From VBDM01 sp041496705 (GTDB lineage: Bacteria; Pseudomonadota; Gammaproteobacteria; Burkholderiales; SG8-39), in NCBI GenBank assembly GCA_041496705.1, contig JBGQFD010000015.1, forward strand, positions 1 to 44,483: a DNA stretch of 44,483 bases, read 5' to 3'. The notes below the pieces were generated by a model. The model was not told the DNA's origin and did no database searches. It saw only the letters and a program-made list of their open reading frames with translations. The position numbers were made by a program, and so were the translations under genes. Position 1 is the first letter of the stretch. Each line of letters starts with the position of its first letter. Of the stretch, positions 32,371 to 41,200 are shown in pieces.

Positions 32371-32403
32371 AAATAAAAAAGGCAGGGACGCATCCCTGCC
32401 TTT
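32371..32403 (-). terminator. Rho-independent terminator of the lysine-rich protein gene
   Basis: GGCAGGGA (32381-32388) and TCCCTGCC (32393-32400) form an 8-bp stem around CGCA. On the minus strand the hairpin is followed by TTTTTTATTT. It lies 18 bases after the stop of the 66-residue gene; the plus-strand side ends in TTTAT, so weak bidirectional action is possible. Confidence 0.85.
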
Positions 32404-32421
32404 ATAGCACCAGGACGAAAA

Positions 32422-32622
32422 TTACTTCTTCGTTTCGTCCTTCTTGGCGTCCTTCTTGGCGTCCTTCTTGGCGGCCTTCTTGGCGGGTTTCTTGTCGCCC
32501 TTCTTCATTTCGGCCTTCTTTTCGTCCTTCATCGGCTGTGCGCCGGCATGGGACGCGGCCAGGGCCAGGCCACTCGTAATGGTGAACATCGCCGCGACCA
32601 GAATGGAGATCAGCTTGCTCAT
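32422..32622 (-). CDS. Small secreted lysine-rich repeat protein
   Basis: 66 residues. Signal peptide LISILVAAMFTITSGLALAA, then a mature tail made almost only of K, D, E and A (KKPAKKAAKKDAKKDAKKDE). The tail is encoded by a 12-base tandem repeat. Such small exported Lys/Ala-rich proteins are common in betaproteobacteria, but the role is unknown; binding of polyanions is a guess. It has its own terminator, so it is probably monocistronic and well expressed. Confidence 0.75.
   Translation of the reverse strand: MSKLISILVAAMFTITSGLALAASHAGAQPMKDEKKAEMKKGDKKPAKKAAKKDAKKDAKKDETKK
32437..32484. repeat. 12-bp tandem repeat inside the lysine-rich gene
   Basis: Unit GTCCTTCTTGGC: three perfect copies (32437-32472) and one copy with a single change (32473-32484). 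On the coding strand each unit encodes Ala-Lys-Lys-Asp or a variant, so copy-number changes would keep the frame. Confidence 0.85.
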
Positions 32623-32639
32623 TTGTTCCTCTCTCTGAA

Positions 32640-32945
32640 GTTAAGGATCAGGTTACGACCAGTCCTTTGCTTCGGAACCAGTCCCTGCCAGTAACGTACC
32701 GCTCGTCCATGGGTTGACAGGGAATCCGCGAGACCTCGATGGCCGGAGCCGACAGCCGGCGGCTGCTCCAGATTCATATCTTTAGATATCAATGCGTTAT
32801 GCTTCCAGTCTGGTGGTGAAGCAAGCGGCGCGGAAGAACTCGGTGTGGTCGTCTCTGACCGCCCGCCCCGGTATCCGTGCTGCACGAAACGCGGCCGGAA
32901 ACCGAAGGTGGGGTGCCCCCATGGAGCGCGAGGTGTTCGAGGGTG
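32640..32945. other. Gap with no recognised gene
   Basis: About 300 bp upstream of the lysine-rich gene. Minus-strand and plus-strand frames of 80-140 codons cross it, but neither shows family features, a ribosome-binding site or a typical start, and they overlap each other. The left edge should hold the promoter of the lysine-rich gene. The rest may be debris of the same event that left the icd fragment next to it. Confidence 0.4.
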
Positions 32946-33141
32946 CATCGCTTGATCGACGATATGGTGGCTTCCAGCCGTTAAGTTTGCCAAGACCCTG
33001 GAAGAAGTCTGCGTCGATGTCGTCGAGACAGTTAGGATGACCAAGGATCTGGCAATCCTTATCCGTCCGGATCATCCGTTCCTGGCCACTGACGAATTCA
33101 TAAGCGCGGTCGACGCTGAACTCAAGCGCCGCATGCACTGA
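32946..33141 (+). pseudogene. icd: Relic of NADP-dependent isocitrate dehydrogenase, 3' end
   Basis: Two plus-strand frames carry pieces of an isocitrate dehydrogenase of the IDH1/IDH2-like type. HRLIDDMVASS (32946-32978) matches the mid-protein EHRLIDDMVA region. After a frame change and the loss of roughly 100 codons, VKFAKTLEEVCVDVVETV, then MTKDLAILI and the C-terminal FISAVDAELKRRMH follow, ending in TGA at 33139-33141. The match is from memory of the family, judged by FAKTLE-VC and MTKDLA. The rest of the gene is absent from the window, so this is a dead fragment. Confidence 0.7.
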
Positions 33142-33242
33142 GCTTTCCCTGCGCAAGGAAGACTCCGAGCGCGGATTTCAACCCAGAGCGAAGAGAAACT
33201 TGCCACCCTAGGCGAGGCGCGCGCCCGGGAACAACGGGCTAC

Positions 33243-33449
33243 CTAGCCCGCGGCCTGAATGTTCGAGGCCTGCTTGCCTTTTGGGCCTTGCGTGACCTCA
33301 AAGCTGACTTTCTGTCCTTCCTTGAGCGTCTTGAAGCCGCTCATCTGGATAGCGGAGAAGTGCGCGAACAAGTCCTCCCCTCCATCATCCGGGGTTATAA
33401 ACCCATACCCCTTGGCGTCATTGAACCACTTTACCGTACCTGTTGGCAT
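33243..33449 (-). CDS. cspA: Cold-shock domain protein (CspA family)
   Basis: 68-residue single-stranded RNA/DNA chaperone. GTVKWFNDAKGYGFITPDDGG carries RNP1 and DLFAHFSAI carries RNP2; KTLKEGQKVSFEVTQGPKGKQASNIQ completes the beta barrel. AGGAAGG lies just before the ATG. A candidate promoter about 110 bases upstream gives a long 5' leader, as is typical of cold-shock mRNAs. Which paralogue it is cannot be told. Confidence 0.95.
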   Translation of the reverse strand: MPTGTVKWFNDAKGYGFITPDDGGEDLFAHFSAIQMSGFKTLKEGQKVSFEVTQGPKGKQASNIQAAG

Positions 33450-33560
33450 AGAGCCTTCCTGTTAGAACCGTGGAACTTCCCCAACCCAGCTATGCCTGTA
33501 CTTCAACGCAGCAGAGCAGCACACGCCCGCAGACCGCATGGAGGACAAACACAGGGAAGC

Positions 33561-33589
33561 CTTTTACGCGTTTTGGGAGGCGACGTCAA
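33561..33589 (-). promoter_or_regulatory. Candidate cspA promoter with long leader
   Basis: On the minus strand: TTGACG, a 17-base spacer, TAAAAG. It would give a 5' untranslated leader of about 105 bases. The rest of the 348-bp gap between cspA and clpS shows a possible clpS -35 (TTGACG at 33760-33765) and no gene. Confidence 0.45.
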
Positions 33590-33797
33590 GTGCCCGAAAA
33601 AGCGTCAACCCCTTGTTCTACCGGCACGTTTGCAGCCAGCAGGCGACCTGCAAGCAACCGGAATGGCGATAGGTCAGAGGCCGCTTCTCGCATCCATTCG
33701 GTCCCAGGGAGGACGCGCGAAACCGCAGAATCCCGGGTGCGCCACCGGCGCTAGTCGGTTTGACGGGTCTTAGCTTCTGGCATAAGTTAATTAGGGT

Positions 33798-34106
33798 ATG
33801 GCGACCCGAATGCGAGATGGTGTCCTGCTAGAGGCCAAGAAGGCCAAAGTTAAACCTCCGCCTCTATTCAAGGTCATACTCTTGAACGATGACTATACGC
33901 CGATGGAATTTGTCGTCGTCGTATTGCAGAAGTTCTTTCTGATGACACGGGAAAAGGCGACACAAGTCATGCTCAAGGTCCATCGCGAAGGTATGGGCCT
34001 ATGCGGGACATATCCCAAGGATGTCGCTACGACCAAGGTTCAGCAGGTAGTTGGCTACGCACGCAAGTATCAGCACCCGCTACAATGCGTCATGGAGGAA
34101 ATGTGA
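33798..34106 (+). CDS. clpS: ClpAP adaptor protein ClpS
   Basis: Delivers N-end-rule substrates to ClpAP. 102 residues. The core PPLFKVILLNDDYTPMEFVVVVLQKFF contains the N-degron pocket (NDDYTPMEFV), followed by KATQVMLKVHREGMGLCGTYPKDVA and the C-terminal AR/KYQHPLQCVMEEM helix that binds ClpA. Located 67 bp before clpA, the usual arrangement. Confidence 0.96.
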   Translation: MATRMRDGVLLEAKKAKVKPPPLFKVILLNDDYTPMEFVVVVLQKFFLMTREKATQVMLKVHREGMGLCGTYPKDVATTKVQQVVGYARKYQHPLQCVMEEM

Positions 34107-34173
34107 ACAAGCCATTTCCGGGGCAGCCCGGAACTGATTTCACCACGCAACAGTTCACTTACAGACGACACCC

Positions 34174-36453
34174 ATGATCGCACAGGAACTCGAAGTCAGC
34201 CTCCACATGGCCTTCGTGGAAGCTCGCCAAAAGCGGCACGAGTTCATCACCGTCGAGCACCTTCTGCTCGCGCTGCTGGACAACCCGACTGCCGCCGAAG
34301 TTTTGCGTGCCTGCGCCGCCAACATCGAGGAGCTCAGGAAGGCACTCGGGGATTTCATCACCGCACATACACCTACGGTCGCCGGCACCGAGGAGATCGA
34401 TACGCAGCCGACTCTGGGATTCCAGCGCGTAATTCAGCGCGCCATATTGCACGTGCAGTCTTCTGGGAAGAAGGAAGTCACTGGGGCCAACGTCCTGGTC
34501 GCGATTTTTGGCGAAAAAGACTCCCATGCTGTGTACTTCCTGCACCAGCAGGGCGTCACCCGCCTTGACGTTGTCAACTATATCTCGCACGGCATTACCA
34601 AGACGCCGTCGGCGAAGGAAGCGAAGAATGGAGCCGAGGCAGAGCAGGAAACCGCTGGGGACGAACAGCAGTCTGGCGGAGCTCTGGAAACCTACACGCT
34701 GAATCTCAACGCTCAGGCGCTTGTCGGCAAGATCGATCCACTGATCGGTCGGGAACGCGAGCTGGAGCGCGTCATCCAGACACTGTGCCGTCGGCGCAAG
34801 AACAACCCGCTGCTCGTGGGCGAAGCCGGTGTCGGCAAGACCGCCATCGCGGAAGGCCTTGCTCGGCGCATTGTCGAGGGCCAGGTACCCGAGATCCTTG
34901 CGCGCTGCCAGGTGTACGCGCTGGATATGGGGGCCCTGCTTGCAGGGACCAAGTATCGTGGCGATTTCGAACAACGCCTGAAAGCGGTTCTGAAGCAACT
35001 CGTCGACAACCCAAACGCGATCCTGTTTGTCGACGAGATCCACACCCTGATCGGGGCTGGCGCGGCTTCAGGCGGCACTTTGGACGCGTCCAACCTGCTG
35101 AAACCTGCGTTGTCGACCGGGGCACTCAAGTGCATCGGCGCGACCACTTACAACGAATACCGCGGGGTTTTCGAGAAGGACCACGCCCTGTCGCGACGCT
35201 TTCAGAAGATCGATGTGCCCGAGCCTTCTGTCGAGGAGACGGTCGCCATCCTCCGCGGCTTGAAATCGCGCTTCGAAGCACATCACGGGATCAAGTACAG
35301 CGGCAACGCCCTGACCAGCGCCGCCGAACTTTCCGCGCGTTACATCAACGACCGGCACTTGCCGGACAAAGCCATCGACGTCATCGACGAGGCGGGCGCC
35401 GCGCAAAAGATCCTTCCGAAATCGAAACAGAAGAAGGTTGTAGGCAAGGTCGAGATCGAGGAGATCATCGCTAAGATAGCGCGCATCCCGCCGGCCTCGG
35501 TTTCCCAGGACGATCGTGCCGCCCTGAAGAACCTGGATCGCGACTTGAAAGCGGTGGTCTTCGGCCAGGACAAGGCCATCGAGGCCCTGGTATCGGCGAT
35601 CCGCACGGCGCGCTCGGGGCTCGCCAATCCTCAGAAGCCGATCGGCTGCTTCCTGTTCTCCGGTCCGACCGGCGTAGGCAAGACCGAGGTAGCGCGCCAG
35701 CTGGCTTACTGCATGGGAATCGAACTGCACCGGTTCGACATGTCTGAATACATGGAGCGGCATGCAGTGTCGCGCCTGATCGGCGCGCCGCCGGGCTACG
35801 TGGGCTTCGACCAGGGCGGCCTGCTGACCGAAGCCGTCACCAAGAAGCCTTACGCCGTGCTGCTCCTGGACGAAATCGAAAAAGCGCACCCGGATATTTT
35901 CAATATTCTTCTCCAGGTGATGGACCACGGCACGCTTACCGACAACAACGGCAGGAAGGCGGACTTCAGGAACATCATCATTGTCATGACAACCAACGCC
36001 GGCGCGGACGCGCTTAACCGGCCAGTGATGGGATTCACGGCAAAGAAGGAGCCCGGCGACGAGAGCGCAGAGATCAAGAGAATCTTCTCCCCTGAATTCC
36101 GGAACCGGTTGGACGCCACGATCTCGTTCGCAACCCTGGACCACGATGTCATTCTGCGCGTGGTCGACAAGTTCCTCATGCAGCTCGAAGGGCAGTTGCA
36201 CGAGAAGAAGGTCGAGGCGGTATTCACCGAGGTTCTGCGGGAGCACTTGGCAAGACGCGGCTTCGATCCGCAGATGGGAGCGCGCCCGATGTCGAGGCTC
36301 ATCCAAGACACCATTCGCCGCGCCCTTGCTGACGAGTTGTTGTTCGGTCGTCTTGCGAATGGCGGCAAAGTCACCGTGGACATCGACGAAGGCGGCAAGA
36401 TCAGTCTAAAGTTTGCCGAAGAAAAGCTTCCCGAAGTAGCCCCGGAAACGTAG
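34174..36453 (+). CDS. clpA: ATP-dependent Clp protease ATP-binding subunit ClpA
   Basis: Hexameric unfoldase that feeds proteins to ClpP. 759 residues. N domain with two Clp_N repeats (AQELEVSLHMAFVEARQKRHEF onwards), first AAA module with Walker A GEAGVGKTAIAEGLA and Walker B ILFVDEIHTLIGAG, second AAA module with GPTGVGKTEVARQLA and AVLLLDEIEKAHPDIFN, and the ClpP-binding loop region after PVMGFT. No middle domain of ClpB type is present. ClpP is not in the window. Confidence 0.97.
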   Translation: MIAQELEVSLHMAFVEARQKRHEFITVEHLLLALLDNPTAAEVLRACAANIEELRKALGDFITAHTPTVAGTEEIDTQPTLGFQRVIQRAILHVQSSGKKEVTGANVLVAIFGEKDSHAVYFLHQQGVTRLDVVNYISHGITKTPSAKEAKNGAEAEQETAGDEQQSGGALETYTLNLNAQALVGKIDPLIGRERELERVIQTLCRRRKNNPLLVGEAGVGKTAIAEGLARRIVEGQVPEILARCQVYALDMGALLAGTKYRGDFEQRLKAVLKQLVDNPNAILFVDEIHTLIGAGAASGGTLDASNLLKPALSTGALKCIGATTYNEYRGVFEKDHALSRRFQKIDVPEPSVEETVAILRGLKSRFEAHHGIKYSGNALTSAAELSARYINDRHLPDKAIDVIDEAGAAQKILPKSKQKKVVGKVEIEEIIAKIARIPPASVSQDDRAALKNLDRDLKAVVFGQDKAIEALVSAIRTARSGLANPQKPIGCFLFSGPTGVGKTEVARQLAYCMGIELHRFDMSEYMERHAVSRLIGAPPGYVGFDQGGLLTEAVTKKPYAVLLLDEIEKAHPDIFNILLQVMDHGTLTDNNGRKADFRNIIIVMTTNAGADALNRPVMGFTAKKEPGDESAEIKRIFSPEFRNRLDATISFATLDHDVILRVVDKFLMQLEGQLHEKKVEAVFTEVLREHLARRGFDPQMGARPMSRLIQDTIRRALADELLFGRLANGGKVTVDIDEGGKISLKFAEEKLPEVAPET

Positions 36454-36487
36454 CGATCGGGCTCGTCGACACGCCACCTTGTGTGGC

Positions 36488-36518
36488 ACGGGAGGCCCCT
36501 CTCGGGCGGCCTTCTTTG
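36488..36518 (+). terminator. Putative terminator after clpA
   Basis: GGGAGGCC and GGCCTTC flank a GC-rich loop, followed by TTTGTT. The stem has one G-U pair and the U run is short. It would separate clpS-clpA from the sulfide dehydrogenase genes. Confidence 0.5.
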
Positions 36519-36586
36519 TTGCGGGCACTCGCTTGACAGTCAGCCAGACCCGAAGGAAACTCAAAGCAAATTCAGAGGAGACTCGC

Positions 36587-36898
36587 ATGAACCGTGCGCT
36601 TTTTCCGCTGCTCGTTTCCGTAGCGGCTCTTGCCCCGGTCGCGTGGGCGCAGAGTGCCGATCCCAATCTCGGGCGCAACCTCGCGGCGGCCTGCGCAAAC
36701 TGCCACGGCACGAACGGCGCTTCCGTGCAAGTCATGCCGGTCCTCGCCGGCCAGCAGAAGGCATTCCTTGCGCAGCAAATGCAGGACTTCAAGGCGGGCA
36801 GGCGCCCGGCCACCATCATGCGTCAGATCGCCAAGGGCTACTCCGACGAGCAGATCGAAGCGCTTGCGGCGTATTTCTCGGCGCAAAAGGCCCGATAG
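36587..36898 (+). CDS. fccA: Monoheme cytochrome c subunit of flavocytochrome c sulfide dehydrogenase
   Basis: 103-residue periplasmic cytochrome. Signal peptide LLVSVAALAPVAWA (cleavage near AQS), then heme-binding C36-ANC39-H40 and a C-terminal helix DEQIEALAAYFSAQKA typical of class I cytochromes. The frame is open 36 codons upstream, but GAGGAG sits before this ATG. It is directly followed (9 bp) by the flavoprotein gene, so it most likely takes electrons from that subunit during sulfide oxidation. Only one heme is present, as in monoheme FccA types; the Allochromatium protein has two. Confidence 0.9.
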   Translation: MNRALFPLLVSVAALAPVAWAQSADPNLGRNLAAACANCHGTNGASVQVMPVLAGQQKAFLAQQMQDFKAGRRPATIMRQIAKGYSDEQIEALAAYFSAQKAR

Positions 36899-36907
36899 GA
36901 GGCACAC

Positions 36908-38182
36908 ATGAGCCCGATCAGCCGACGCAGATTCCTGAAAGCCTCCGGCGCCGCCGCCGCAACCTCGCTTCTTTCCGCCTGCGTTACGGAACCTTCAAGA
37001 CCGGTAGGCCGGGTAATCGTCATCGGCGGCGGTTACGGCGGCGCCACGGCGGCCAAGTACCTGCGCATGTGGAGCGGCGGTACGATCGAGGTGTTCCTGA
37101 TCGAGCGCAACACCGAATTCATATCCTGCCCGGCGTCGAATCTCGTCCTGGGGGGGACGAAGACCATGGCCGATATTACCCGCAGCTACTCCGGGCTGCG
37201 GGAACACGGCGTCCAGGTGCTGCGTGATGAAGCTACGGCAATCAATCCTGAAAGGAAGAAAGTTGCCCTCAGGCGAATCGAGGATCTGTCCTACGACCGC
37301 CTTATCGTCTCCCCGGCTGTTGATCTCATGTACGAGCAGATCGAAGGCTATGATGCTGAAGCGCAGAAGAGCGTGCTGACGGCCTGGAAAGCAGGTCCGG
37401 AAACCATCGCGCTGCGCCAGCGACTCGAAGCGATGCGCGACGGCGGGGTCTACGTGCTGGCAATACCGAGGGCTCCCTACCGCTGCCCGCCGGGACCATA
37501 TGAGCGAGCATGCCAAGTGGCGCATTACTTCAAGCAGGCCAAGCCGCGATCCAAGGTGGTAATCCTGGACGCGAACGAGGACGTCGTCTCCAAAGCCGCC
37601 CTCTTCAAGGCCGCTTGGAACGATCTCTACAAGGGCCTGATCGAGTACCGGGGCAACAGCGAGGTCAAGGCGATGGACGCCAGAGCGTCGCTGGTAAGAA
37701 CCGATTTCGACTCCGTCAAAGGCGACGTGCTCAACGTGCTGCCGCCGATGCGTGCCGCCGATATCGCCCGCAACGCAGGCCTTCTCGCCGCAAATACCCG
37801 CTGGTGCGGCGTCGACTGGCTCAGCATGGAATCCACTGTTCACAAGAACATCCACGTGCTCGGCGACGCGACGCTCTCTGCCCCGGCGATGCCGAAGTCC
37901 GGGCACATGGCGAACAATCACGGCAAGATTGCGGCCGCGGCGATCGTCGAGCTGATGAACGGGAGAGCGCCGAATCCGCAGCCGGTCATCGCCAATACCT
38001 GCTACAGCTTCGTCAGCGACAAGGAAGTCATTCACGTCGCTTCGGTCCACCGCTACGATCCCGCGCAAAAGACCCTCACCGTCGTACCCGGGGCGAGCGG
38101 GGTTTCTGCCGCCCGCAGCGAGCTCGAGGGGGCCTACGGGTGGGCGTGGACGCAAAACATCTGGGCTGACACGCTGGGCTAG
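36908..38182 (+). CDS. fccB: Flavocytochrome c sulfide dehydrogenase flavoprotein subunit
   Basis: Oxidises sulfide to sulfur or polysulfide in the periplasm and passes electrons to FccA. 424 residues. N-terminal twin-arginine signal SRRRFLKASG with hydrophobic AAAATSLLSAC; the Cys25 after LLSA forms a lipobox, so it could be a Tat-exported lipoprotein. FAD fold VIVIGGGYGGATAAKYL from residue 36, Cys74 in ISCPASN at the position of the covalent FAD cysteine, and further conserved cysteines in YRCPPGPY and NTCYSFV that would form the redox disulfide. The C-terminal FCSD flavin-binding domain follows. Downstream partner of fccA. Confidence 0.93.
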   Translation: MSPISRRRFLKASGAAAATSLLSACVTEPSRPVGRVIVIGGGYGGATAAKYLRMWSGGTIEVFLIERNTEFISCPASNLVLGGTKTMADITRSYSGLREHGVQVLRDEATAINPERKKVALRRIEDLSYDRLIVSPAVDLMYEQIEGYDAEAQKSVLTAWKAGPETIALRQRLEAMRDGGVYVLAIPRAPYRCPPGPYERACQVAHYFKQAKPRSKVVILDANEDVVSKAALFKAAWNDLYKGLIEYRGNSEVKAMDARASLVRTDFDSVKGDVLNVLPPMRAADIARNAGLLAANTRWCGVDWLSMESTVHKNIHVLGDATLSAPAMPKSGHMANNHGKIAAAAIVELMNGRAPNPQPVIANTCYSFVSDKEVIHVASVHRYDPAQKTLTVVPGASGVSAARSELEGAYGWAWTQNIWADTLG

Positions 38183-38230
38183 GACTGCGTCAGGCGCCGA
38201 GTTCCCGCAACTCCGGAAATCTCTTGTAGG

Positions 38231-41200
38231 TTAGCCGGGAAGCGGCACGCGCACTTTGCGCTCCAGCCAGCGCCGGCGTGCCGCTTCCGACAAAGGGCGC
38301 AATTCGGCCACAGCGCCGGAACGTTTCCAGAAAAACGATTTCAACGTGGCAGCGTCGAATTCCGCTGCCGCGAGACAACGTACAGACCCTCCTTCGAGTG
38401 CCGCGATCGCGAGCCCGTCACGGAAAAGCACGCGGTTCGGGGTGATCGCCGCGACGCGCGCATCCGGGGTCACTATGCCGACGAGATTGAGGGGATCGGC
38501 ACCGGACAGCGCGACGAGCTCGCCGTTCTTTTCGAGTTTGCGAACGGCGCGCAGCCGGCCCACCGCGTCGGCTAGCGCAAACTGCTCGCCCCCGAAACCC
38601 GAAACGAAGCGCCCGCCGCGGATCTCGCCGCGCGCTTCCAGCCTCCGGTATACCGCGGCGAGCTCCCGCCAGGTCGGTAGCCGAGACTCGCGCGCGAGGA
38701 GCGCGCGGAAAACGACACCGTAGCGCCTGAGCAATGAGCGCGCGGTCTCCTCGACGCGCTTGCCATCATCGTCGACCGCCACGACGCCCCGGAGCAGCGC
38801 CCAGCGTCCGGCGGTGTCGACTTCGTAGGCGGGCCGGCCGCGGCGCGAGCGTCGCCTGTGCTTCTCGGACGGCGCAAGCAGCGCACGCAAGCCCCCGAAG
38901 CTGTCGGCGGTGACGAGCCCCGCACCCGCCAGCTCGCCTAGCGAGCGCTCGGCCTGCGTCCGCAGCTGCCCCGTGGCGGACACGATCTCATGGAAGAACG
39001 ACGCGCCCCGCGAGCGCAGGGCTTCGTATGCGGCGCTCGCCTCCGAGCTCAAGTCACCCCCTTCCGGTTCGGCGGCGGCGCGCCACAGCCCCGCGTGCTC
39101 GCGCAGCATCAAGGCGATCGGCGAGCTGCGCAGCGGGGCCTTGCCCGACCCGTTCGCCGGAGAGAGCCGCCCCCACGCCACCCGGCCCGCGAGGCAAAGC
39201 CGGTCGATGAAATCGGGCTCGTAGTCCTGCACCCGGGCGGCGAGCACTTCGTGCTCCCAGGCGCCGGCCGGGACCTCGTAGCCGTCGAGTTGCTCGATCA
39301 CCGCTGCGAGGCCCTCGACGCCCTTCACCTGGGTTTCGCCCGCGGCGTGTTGCCAGTGCAGCAGGAAGCGCATGAAATCGGCTGCGCTGACCGGCTCGAT
39401 CTCGGCTCGCAGCCGGTTGAGCGTATAGCGGTGGATGCGCGCGAGGAGCCTGCGGTCGCACCATTCGAGCGCGCCCGATGCTGAAGCCATCGTAAAGCGC
39501 CCGCGCAAGAGCTTCCCCTCGTTCTCCAGGGCAAGCAGCGCGCCATCGATGAGCGCAACGTCGGGAAGCCCGAGCGAATCGACGAGCCCGCACGCGGTCA
39601 CTGGCCCGAGCACCTCGGTGCGCCCGCGAATCAGCTCCCGTGCCGCGTCCTCGCGCGTCCACGACTTTCGCAGCCGCTCGGGGATGATCGGTATCGCGGA
39701 TTGGGGAACGACGGCGTTCAGCTCGTCGAAGCGCTCGACCGAAATCCAGAAACCGCCCGCGTCGAAGGTGCGTCCCGCGGCGACCAGCCCGTCGAAGAGC
39801 GTTCGCCAGCCGGGTGAGGCTTCTTCCGCGCGAATGAACCCGGCGAGGAGTAAAGCGTCGTGCAGCTCGTCGGCGGTGTTCGCCGCTGGCCAGGCTTCCT
39901 CGCGCACGCGCTCGATCGCAGCGGGATCGAGCGCGCCGAGGTCGTCGGCGCTTCTCGGCTCGGTCGTGCGCCGCGTATACACGGCGCGGGTGCGGCGCTC
40001 TTCGAGGGGCGCGTCGTCGAGGAACGTGTACACCGCGGAATTCAGGATCTCGTTGCAGAACACGGAGGGCTCGGGGGTATCTTTCGCCAGGCACCTGATC
40101 TCGCCCGAGAACACGCGCTGCAGCGTGTACACGAGCTGCGGCAGGTCCATCGCCTGCTCGAGGCAGTCGCGGATCGCCTGGTCGACGAGCGGGTGCGCGG
40201 GCAGCTCGCGCGCGCCCTGGATGTTGTCCAGGCACGCGGCCGCGTCCGGAAAGATCGCGGCGAGCAGTTCATCGGCGATCATGCGCTGAATCTGCGCGGG
40301 CAGGCGCGTGCCGTTGCGGTTCCTCGGGACTGCCAAAGCGAGCGTCGTCGTCCAGCGCCAGCGCGTCTCGAAAATCGGCGAATCGAGCACCGCTTGCACG
40401 AGCGTCTCGCGCACGGTCTTCGGATTCAGGTAGCGGAACACTTCCTCGAGCGCGAAGGAGTGCATCGGCCCGAGCGAGAGGACCAGCGCTTCCTCGGTCG
40501 CCGCCGCCTGCAGCTCGAAGTTGAAGCTTTGGCAGAATTTCTTCCTAAGCGCGAGGCCCCAGGCCTTGTTGATCCGGCTGCCGAGCGGAGCGTGAAGCAC
40601 CAGCTGCATGCCGCCCGCCTCGTCGAAGAAGCGCTCGAGGACCAGCGTCTCGGCGGTCGGAACGACCCCTAGGGCGCGCTTGCCTTCGGCGAGATAGGCC
40701 GCGATCTGCTCGGCGGCGGAACGCGGGAGCGCGTAGTCCTGCACGAGCCACGCCACCGCGGCGTCAAGTTCCTCGGACTTGCGCGGTTGATCGGGCCGGG
40801 GAAGCTTCGCATCGGCGGCGGCGCGAAGCCTAGACACGGCGGCGCTCATCTCGTCGCTGCGCGAGGGCGCCTCTCCGAGCCAGAACGGCATCGAGGGTGG
40901 TTGTCCCTGGGCGTCCGCAACGCGCACGACGCCGTTGCCGATCTGCAGGATGCGCCAGGACGTGTTACCGAGCTGGAAGATGTCGCCCGGCAGCGATTCG
41001 ATCGCAAAATCCTCGTTCAGCGTGCCGATGAAGGTGCCTTCCGGCTCGAGTTTCACGCGGTAGTCGAACACCTCCGGGATTGCCCCGCCCGACATAATGG
41101 CGATCATGCGCGAGCCGCGCCGCCCGCGGAGCTTTTGGTGCACGGCGTCGTAGTGAACGAGCGCCGCGCGCTGGCCGCGCTTCGTGGCGTAGCCGTGCGC

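Noticed and set aside
32619..33044. 141-codon minus-strand ORF beside the icd relic
   Set aside because: It overlaps the icd fragment antisense, has a tail that looks like translated non-coding sequence, and no family was recognised.
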